The notes under the pieces are model-generated. The model searched no databases, had not been told where the DNA came from, and was given only the letters and a program-made list of their open reading frames with translations. A stretch of 21,103 nt of DNA from an uncultured Verrucomicrobiota bacterium (GTDB lineage: Bacteria > Verrucomicrobiota > Verrucomicrobiia > Limisphaerales > UBA1096): positions 1 to 21,103 of the forward strand of contig CAJWPV010000002.1 in NCBI GenBank assembly GCA_913045395.1, in the 5' to 3' direction. The position numbers were made by a program, and so were the translations under genes. The stretch's first letter is position 1. The number at the start of each line of letters is the position of its first letter. This document shows positions 16,240 to 21,103 of the stretch, piece after piece.

Positions 16240-18891
16240 GTCTTCGACATCGAATAGGATTTCACGCGGTTCGGCGCCACGGTTGGGGCCGACGAGTCCG
16301 CGATCCTCGAGCTCGTCCATGATGCGGGCGGCGCGGGTGTAGCCCAGGCGCAGCCGGCGTTGCATGAGCGAGACGCTAGCCTTTTGCTCGACGCGGATGA
16401 CCTCGATGCATTGCTGGACGATTTCCTCGTCCTCGTCGATGCCGCTGCCGCCGTTACCACTTTTGCCATGCTCCGGGACCTCGAGTTGGCGCTCCATTTC
16501 CGTGTCGTAACACGGTTTGGCCTGTGTGTTGACGATTTCGACAATGCGGTTGATTTCCTCATCCGTGACAAGGCAGCCCTGTGCGCGGCGGAGGTTGGCG
16601 GTGCCGGGCGGAAGGAAGAGCATGTCCCCCTTGCCGAGTAGTTTGTCGGCACCCATGGCGTCAAGGATGGTGCGGGAGTCCACCTTGGCCGCAACTTGAA
16701 AGGCAATACGGGCCGGGATGTTGGCCTTGATGACGCCGGTGATGACGTCAACACTGGGCCGCTGCGTGGCGACGATGCAGTGGATGCCAGCGGCGCGGGC
16801 CATTTGTGTGATACGTGCAATGCTGTTCTCCACGTCGTTTTTGGCCATGAGCATCAGGTCCGCCAACTCATCGATGATGACGACGATGTAGCTGAGCTTT
16901 TCGGGAATCTCGACGTCATCCTCCCGTGGAATACTGACTTCCTGATCCATCTCGACGGCAAAACCTTCGCTTTCGTCAAGCGGCAATTCCGCCTGATCGG
17001 TCTTGGGCGGCTTCTTACTAGTGCGGGAATTGAAACCAGCGATGTTGCGGGCGCCGACCTTGGCAAAAATCTGGTACCGCTTTTCCATTTCGTTCACCAC
17101 CCACTTGAGGGCGAGAATGACTTTCTTGGGATCGTGCACCACCGGCGCGGCGAGGTGGGGGAGGCCGTTGTAAATCTGCAACTCGACCACCTTGGGATCG
17201 ATCATGACGAAGCGAAGTTCCTCCGGTGTAAAGCGGAATAGGAGCGATGCGACCATGGAGTTGATGCAGACTGATTTACCCGAACCAGTGGCGCCGGCAA
17301 TGAGCAGGTGTGGCATCTCGGCCAGGTCAGCGACGATCGGCTTGCCGTAAACGTCCTTGCCCAAGGCAAGGGGAATTTTTGCTCGAGAGTTTCTCCATTC
17401 CGGCGACTCGACGATGTCGCGGAACAGTACCTTGGTCTTGACAAGGTTGGGAACCTCGATGCCAACAGTGTTTCGGCCAGGCACCGGGGCGAGGATGTTG
17501 ATTCGCTCAGCCTTGATGGCGGCGGCGATGTTGTTGGCCAAGCCGGTGATTCGCTCAAGTTTGACACCCGGGGCCGGATGCAGTTCGTAGCGGGTGATGG
17601 TCGGCCCCTTGGTGATGTCCCCCTCGTTGACCTCAATCTTGAACTGCTCCAGGGTGTCCTTGAGTAGTCGGGCGTTGGCAAGGAGTTGTTCGCGGGTCTC
17701 GGTGGGGGCGCTCGGCGCATCCGGCTCATCGAGCACCTGTGACTTCGGCAGCTTGTAGCCATCGACCTTTGGTGTCTTGGCCACAGCCGTCGCTCCCTTA
17801 GTCTTGGCTAGGCGCTTGGGTAACTTGAGCTTGGGTGGCGCGTCGGTCTCCTTCTCCTCGTCGGGCGGTGTTTCGTCCGGCTCCGTCTGGCTAAGGATAT
17901 CGGCAGTGTTGGCTACCTCATGCTCGGTCGGTTCGCTTGATTCCTCCGATTGCAGTTCCTCAGTGTCGGGCGTATCGGTTTCGGTGAGTTGCTCCTCGGT
18001 GGACGCCTTGACCTCCTGGGCCGAAATAACCTCGCCCATCTCGACTTCGTCCGGATCCGGTTCTGCCTCCTCTTCGGCTTTCTTCCGGCGCTTCTTGTCG
18101 GAGACGCTCAGGTCGCGAACGGTCGGCTCGGGGATCGGCTTGAGGTCGGCGCCGAGGCCTTGGTCTGCTTCCAGTTCCGCGGCAGCTTGGCCGATCTCAT
18201 GCTTGATCGCCTTCTTCTGCCTGACCAGATCGCGCTCGAGGCGTTTGGTTTTGCGTTTGATTGTTTTTTGGGAAGGGCCGCCGGTTGCCAAGCCGGGATC
18301 GGCTAGGCGTTCGCGCCAATTCTCCCACGTGTCCACTGTCCAGTGCCAAAGCTCAACCGGCTGGAGGTTGGTCAGAAAATAGAGGCTGGAGAGCAGCAGG
18401 GCGGAGTAGATGATGGTCGAGCCGATGACACCAAACCATTGGAACAGAAAATGAATGCCCATCCCCAAAATACCGCCCAGGCTGGGCATGCCGTGAGAGT
18501 CGATCAGGCCCTTGAATCCATCCTTGTAGACCTCCAACAGGCCCATAACACTGACCATGTAAACCAGTGCGGCCACCCAGCCCTTCCATTTGTGGCGCAG
18601 GTGATCCAGGTAGGGCGTGACGAGACTGACGCCGAATATAATCAGCAAAAAAGGGATCATGTGCGCCGCGTAGCCGGTCAGGAAAAAAGCGATGTTGGCG
18701 GTGCGTGCCCCCGCGGTCCCGATGGCGTTCTCGGGTGGGTCGTTCGGGGGTGTCTTGTTCGAGGCGAGATCGCCCGCATCAAACGTTTGGAGTGCCAGCA
18801 ACAAAAGAAGGGCGCCGGTTAGCAACACGATCCCGATGATGGGAAACGCCCAGGATGGAAGAAGTTCGGATGACTTGACCCTGCGCAGCAC
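16237..18891 (-). CDS. ftsK: DNA translocase FtsK
   Basis: An 884-residue septal DNA pump that clears and resolves chromosomes at division. The N-terminus has about four membrane helices (about 15-40, 65-95, 103-123 and 140-175). A long, acidic, low-complexity linker (about 190-400) follows. The RecA-like motor has Walker A GATGSGKS (about 531-538) and Walker B VVIIDELADLM (about 668), and the C-terminal winged-helix gamma domain (about 815-884, ASVSLMQRRLRLGYTRAARIMDELE) binds KOPS-type guide sequences and XerD. The length is normal for a short-linker FtsK. The GTG start at 18891 lacks a clear ribosome site, but no later ATG precedes the first membrane helix. A motif core at 17534-17541 encodes L-A-N in the motor. 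Confidence 0.95.
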   Translation of the reverse strand: MLRRVKSSELLPSWAFPIIGIVLLTGALLLLLALQTFDAGDLASNKTPPNDPPENAIGTAGARTANIAFFLTGYAAHMIPFLLIIFGVSLVTPYLDHLRHKWKGWVAALVYMVSVMGLLEVYKDGFKGLIDSHGMPSLGGILGMGIHFLFQWFGVIGSTIIYSALLLSSLYFLTNLQPVELWHWTVDTWENWRERLADPGLATGGPSQKTIKRKTKRLERDLVRQKKAIKHEIGQAAAELEADQGLGADLKPIPEPTVRDLSVSDKKRRKKAEEEAEPDPDEVEMGEVISAQEVKASTEEQLTETDTPDTEELQSEESSEPTEHEVANTADILSQTEPDETPPDEEKETDAPPKLKLPKRLAKTKGATAVAKTPKVDGYKLPKSQVLDEPDAPSAPTETREQLLANARLLKDTLEQFKIEVNEGDITKGPTITRYELHPAPGVKLERITGLANNIAAAIKAERINILAPVPGRNTVGIEVPNLVKTKVLFRDIVESPEWRNSRAKIPLALGKDVYGKPIVADLAEMPHLLIAGATGSGKSVCINSMVASLLFRFTPEELRFVMIDPKVVELQIYNGLPHLAAPVVHDPKKVILALKWVVNEMEKRYQIFAKVGARNIAGFNSRTSKKPPKTDQAELPLDESEGFAVEMDQEVSIPREDDVEIPEKLSYIVVIIDELADLMLMAKNDVENSIARITQMARAAGIHCIVATQRPSVDVITGVIKANIPARIAFQVAAKVDSRTILDAMGADKLLGKGDMLFLPPGTANLRRAQGCLVTDEEINRIVEIVNTQAKPCYDTEMERQLEVPEHGKSGNGGSGIDEDEEIVQQCIEVIRVEQKASVSLMQRRLRLGYTRAARIMDELEDRGLVGPNRGAEPREILFDVED

Positions 18892-19001
18892 GGGCCGGAG
18901 TGTAATGGCTTGGCCATCGAAGAAAAAGCGTGTAGTGGCAATTTGTTTTTGCCGTGAACAGAGGTTGCCTTCCCGACGGTTTCCTGTTTAATTCTCTGCC
19001 G
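18892..19001. other. Divergent intergenic region, ftsK and LysM lipoprotein
   Basis: 110 bases that must hold the promoters of both divergent genes. A near-motif GCTTGGCCAT at about 18909 matches part of the palindrome family. A small hairpin GGCAA-N7-TTGCC spans 18937-18953. No convincing -10/-35 pair was assigned. Confidence 0.3.
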
Positions 19002-19790
19002 ATGAAATTTTGGTCCGTTTTGGGGCGGGTTTTGACTCTGGCAGCCCTGGTTGTTGGTGCCATCGGCTGCAATCCAACGAGCGGGAGCCAGTCCCGGCTG
19101 GAGGACGACCCAGATTTTGTCCGGGGCAAAAGCCGCCTGGCCCGAAAGAATATCGACGGGGCGGTGCTTTCCTTCCGCGAGGCGCTCGCAAACAACCCGG
19201 GCAACGCCGCCGCCCATTTCGAACTGGGGCTGATTTTTTACGAGCCCAGCAACGAAAAAAACAACTACGTTTCGGCTTGCTACCATTTCCAGCGGCATCT
19301 CGAGTTGCAGCGGGACTCCCGCCACGCCGGCAACATTGAGGGGTTCATCAGGGCCTGCAAAAAAGAGATCGCCAAAGACATCGCCATGGCGCCAATCCCG
19401 CCCTCGGAGATCAACGCCATCCACTCGCTGCGCACTCAGTTGGCCAAGGTCAGTGGCGAGAACAGTCAACTCAAGAGCCAGGTCCAGGCCATGCGGGGTC
19501 GTTTGCAGCAGGCCGGCGGCGACGTGCCGCCGCCCTCCGTGGCGGCCGGTGGCCCGCCGCCCTCCGTGAATCCCAGCAACCCGCGCACGCCGCCGCGGCC
19601 CAATTACGGCAGCCGATCCAGCCAAACCCGGACCCACACGCTGAAGCCGGGCGAGAGCCTTTATAGCATTTCCCGGCAGTACGGTGTCCCGTTCGCAGTC
19701 CTTAAGGCCGCCAACTCGCGCCTGATGCGAAACTCCCGCGACCTGAAGCCGGGGGTAACCGTTTACATCCCGCCCAAGGGTACCCCGTAA
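19002..19790 (+). CDS. LysM-domain lipoprotein with TPR-like and coiled-coil regions
   Basis: A 262-residue protein starting at the ATG at 19002 (an upstream in-frame start would spoil the signal). The lipoprotein signal MKFWSVLGRVLTLAALVVGAIGC has lipid-acceptor Cys23. Then come a TPR-like helical segment (about 38-115, ALANNPGNAAAHFELGLIFY), a short coiled coil (about 140-170, SENSQLKSQVQAMRGRL-like), a Pro/Gly-rich stretch (about 170-210) and a C-terminal LysM domain (about 213-260, THTLKPGESLYSISRQYGVP) that binds peptidoglycan. It probably links the membrane to the cell wall; a role in division or the envelope would fit its position next to ftsK. The gene is divergent from ftsK. The function is inferred from domains. 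Confidence 0.82.
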   Translation: MKFWSVLGRVLTLAALVVGAIGCNPTSGSQSRLEDDPDFVRGKSRLARKNIDGAVLSFREALANNPGNAAAHFELGLIFYEPSNEKNNYVSACYHFQRHLELQRDSRHAGNIEGFIRACKKEIAKDIAMAPIPPSEINAIHSLRTQLAKVSGENSQLKSQVQAMRGRLQQAGGDVPPPSVAAGGPPPSVNPSNPRTPPRPNYGSRSSQTRTHTLKPGESLYSISRQYGVPFAVLKAANSRLMRNSRDLKPGVTVYIPPKGTP

Positions 19791-19799
19791 TTTAGCGCC

Positions 19800-20621
19800 G
19801 TGCGTCGGTTGGCCTTTCCAGTCATCCTCCTGTTTTGGCTGGTGATGAATGCGCTCCTCTGGCGCGCCGAGTACGGCGACACCGGTCGCGGCAGTCGCGT
19901 CTCCAACGACGTGGTGCTCGATAAAATCTTCAATGCACCCGACGCCTCGAACTTGCGGGTGTCCCAAAACGGCCGGTCGCTTGGTTTCATTCGTTGGGAA
20001 ATTATCCCCGATGAGGTTTACTTCGGCGGCACCAACCAGCCGGCCGGCCGTGTCGAGTCGATCAAGGGCTACACCCTCGTGCTGGATGGACGGCTCAATG
20101 TCGAGTCACTGCAAGGAAAGTTGCGATTTACCCTCCGCTCGACGCTGGATGCCAATCTGGATTGGCAGAGCGTCAATACCACGATTGATCTGCCGCCGAG
20201 CACGTGGGAGTTTGCGGCGTCGGCAACCAACCGGATGCTGACTGTGAAACACGATGGGGTGCTTGGCCAATGGGAACGTACGACGCCGCTTGGGCAATTG
20301 CGCAACCCCGTCGCATTGGCCGAGCAATTCGCTGGGCCGCTTGTTGCGCCGTTGCTCAAGCCGTTACTGCCGCCCAGTATCCCGCTTGGCCAAGCGGCCG
20401 GCGAGCCGCTCGGGCTGGGCCTCGATTGGGCCGCCTACAACGACGCCGTACGGTTTGGCAGCACGCGCGTCCGTATTTATCGCATCGAGGCCAGCCTTCC
20501 CGACGATCATGTGGTGACGATTTTGGTGAGCCGCGTGGGCGAGGTTTTACAGGTTAAATTTCCCGGCCAATTGGAGTTCAACAACGAAAACATCCCACTG
20601 CAAAAAAGCAGCGTAAAATGA
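19800..20621 (+). CDS. Uncharacterised membrane-anchored protein
   Basis: A 273-residue protein not recognised. The N-terminus has a short basic start (MRR) and one hydrophobic helix (about 4-21), so it is probably anchored by a signal-anchor with the rest outside the cytoplasm. The middle contains beta-like Ser/Thr-rich sequence (about 60-150), and the C-terminal part (about 150-215) is Pro/Leu-rich (PLLKPLLPPSIPLGQAAGEPLGLG). The GTG start at 19800 is 9 bases after the LysM gene stop. The end overlaps the ABC ATPase start as ATGA, so the two should be co-translated; it may be an exported or accessory partner of that transporter. Two motif copies lie in it (20263 and the full 14-mer at 20383), both reading L-G-Q. 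Confidence 0.6.
   Translation: MRRLAFPVILLFWLVMNALLWRAEYGDTGRGSRVSNDVVLDKIFNAPDASNLRVSQNGRSLGFIRWEIIPDEVYFGGTNQPAGRVESIKGYTLVLDGRLNVESLQGKLRFTLRSTLDANLDWQSVNTTIDLPPSTWEFAASATNRMLTVKHDGVLGQWERTTPLGQLRNPVALAEQFAGPLVAPLLKPLLPPSIPLGQAAGEPLGLGLDWAAYNDAVRFGSTRVRIYRIEASLPDDHVVTILVSRVGEVLQVKFPGQLEFNNENIPLQKSSVK
20383..20396 (+). repeat. Full palindromic 14-mer inside the uncharacterised gene
   Basis: Exact CGCTTGGCCAAGCG, with the dyad extending to 16 bp (20382-20397), read as CCG-CTT-GGC-CAA-GCG (Pro-Leu-Gly-Gln-Ala). A core copy at 20263-20270 is only about 120 bp away in the same gene. Confidence 0.8.
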
Positions 20622-21103
20622 TCGAAATCGATCAATTAACCAAGCAATTCGGCGATTTACGGGCTGTCGATGATATCAGTCTGACCGTGCCAGCAGGGGA
20701 GTTTTTTGTCATTCTAGGCCCGAACGCCGCCGGTAAAACCACAACCATCAAGGTCATGGCCGGACTGATGAAACCGACGAGCGGCTCGGTTCGGATTTGT
20801 GGATTCGACATCGGTGCCAGCCCGATCGAGGCGCGCCGCCGCATGGCTTATGTGCCGGACTTTCCCTTCCTCTACGACAAGCTTACGCCGGCTGAGTTTT
20901 TCCAGTTCACCGGCAAGCTGTTCGGGATGGAGGATGGAGCGATGCAGGCCGAAGCCGAGCGCCTTACCGGGAGGTTTAACCTCGGCGAATTCCTGGCCAA
21001 GCCGATCGAGGACCTTTCGCATGGGACCAAACAGCGCGTGGCTATCGTTTCCGCGCTGATGCATTCGCCGGAGGTCGTCGTGCTCGACGAGCCGATGGTC
21101 GGG
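20618..21103 (+). CDS. ABC transporter ATP-binding subunit (partial, C-terminus outside window)
   Basis: The first 162 residues of an ABC-2-type ATPase. Walker A is GPNAAGKTT (about 34-42; the usual GPNGAGKTT has Gly at the fourth position), the signature is L-S-H-G-T-K-Q-R (133-140, a variant of LSGGQ), and Walker B VVVLDEP (about 151-157) is followed by MVG at the window edge. This subgroup usually drives an export permease encoded downstream, which is not in view. The ATG lies inside the stop of the previous gene (ATGA), indicating translational coupling. No stop codon occurs before the end at 21103. Confidence 0.92.
   Translation, partial: MIEIDQLTKQFGDLRAVDDISLTVPAGEFFVILGPNAAGKTTTIKVMAGLMKPTSGSVRICGFDIGASPIEARRRMAYVPDFPFLYDKLTPAEFFQFTGKLFGMEDGAMQAEAERLTGRFNLGEFLAKPIEDLSHGTKQRVAIVSALMHSPEVVVLDEPMVG

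Noticed and set aside
17260..17300. The palindrome as the KOPS guide sequence for the FtsK in this window
   Set aside because: KOPS sequences are directional and non-palindromic; a perfect dyad cannot orient the translocase.
18819..19967. A 382-codon minus-strand frame crossing ftsK, the gap and the LysM gene
   Set aside because: It overlaps three better-supported genes and has no family motif.

Overview
The window looks like a chromosomal segment of a Verrucomicrobiota bacterium, probably of the Pedosphaera/Limisphaera side of the phylum. Three things suggest this: two pseudopilin-like proteins with the [21 protein letters not shown]-terminus and an H-X9-DG-type C-terminus, a planctomycete/verrucomicrobial cytochrome gene (PSCyt/PSD, DUF1587-1595-1592-1588-1585) coupled to a DUF1552 gene, and a large LamG/Ig exported protein. 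Most starts lack a strong Shine-Dalgarno. The taxonomic placement is inference from gene content. There are no rRNA or tRNA genes, insertion sequences or CRISPR arrays, and the region reads as ordinary core and accessory chromosome.

Layout. 1-561: the tail of an upstream gene, then an Rrf2/IscR-type regulator preceded by a near-consensus IscR type-1 operator. 637-2426: two tandem, roughly 90% identical pseudopilin-like genes. 2473-9661: an exported and redox/hydrolase cluster on the + strand, made of a LamG-Ig-LamG-Ig-LamG protein, a diheme-like DUF1592/DUF1588 protein, a Tat-exported DUF1552 protein (8-bp overlap) and an amidohydrolase-fold lipoprotein. 9658-12378 (minus): glnD, convergent with and overlapping the lipoprotein gene by 4 bp. 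12533-16222 (+): ECF-type sigma factor, probable membrane anti-sigma factor, DUF3106 protein, lgt and an exported metallo-beta-lactamase-fold protein. 16237-18891 (minus): ftsK. 19002-21103 (+): a LysM lipoprotein, an unrecognised membrane-anchored protein, and an ABC-transporter ATPase cut by the window end.

The most unusual signal is not a gene. A palindrome with core TTGGCCAA occurs 18 times in 21 kb, and five copies carry the full 14-mer CGCTTGGCCAAGCG. It lies in genes in two reading frames (giving L-G-Q-A or L-A-K/N) and in intergenic gaps. One copy extends to a perfect 20-bp palindrome that contains both stop codons of the convergent MBL-fold and ftsK genes. This resembles the behaviour of the cyanobacterial HIP1 octamer or of uptake/orientation sequences, but with a different sequence. 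Its function is unknown.

How the genes work together. The 2473-9661 block looks like an extracytoplasmic module (adhesive/lectin-like protein, cytochrome, Tat protein, lipoprotein hydrolase) whose substrate cannot be read from sequence. The sigma/anti-sigma/DUF3106 trio looks like a self-contained envelope-signalling cassette placed ahead of lgt, the enzyme that would lipidate the lipoproteins encoded on both sides.
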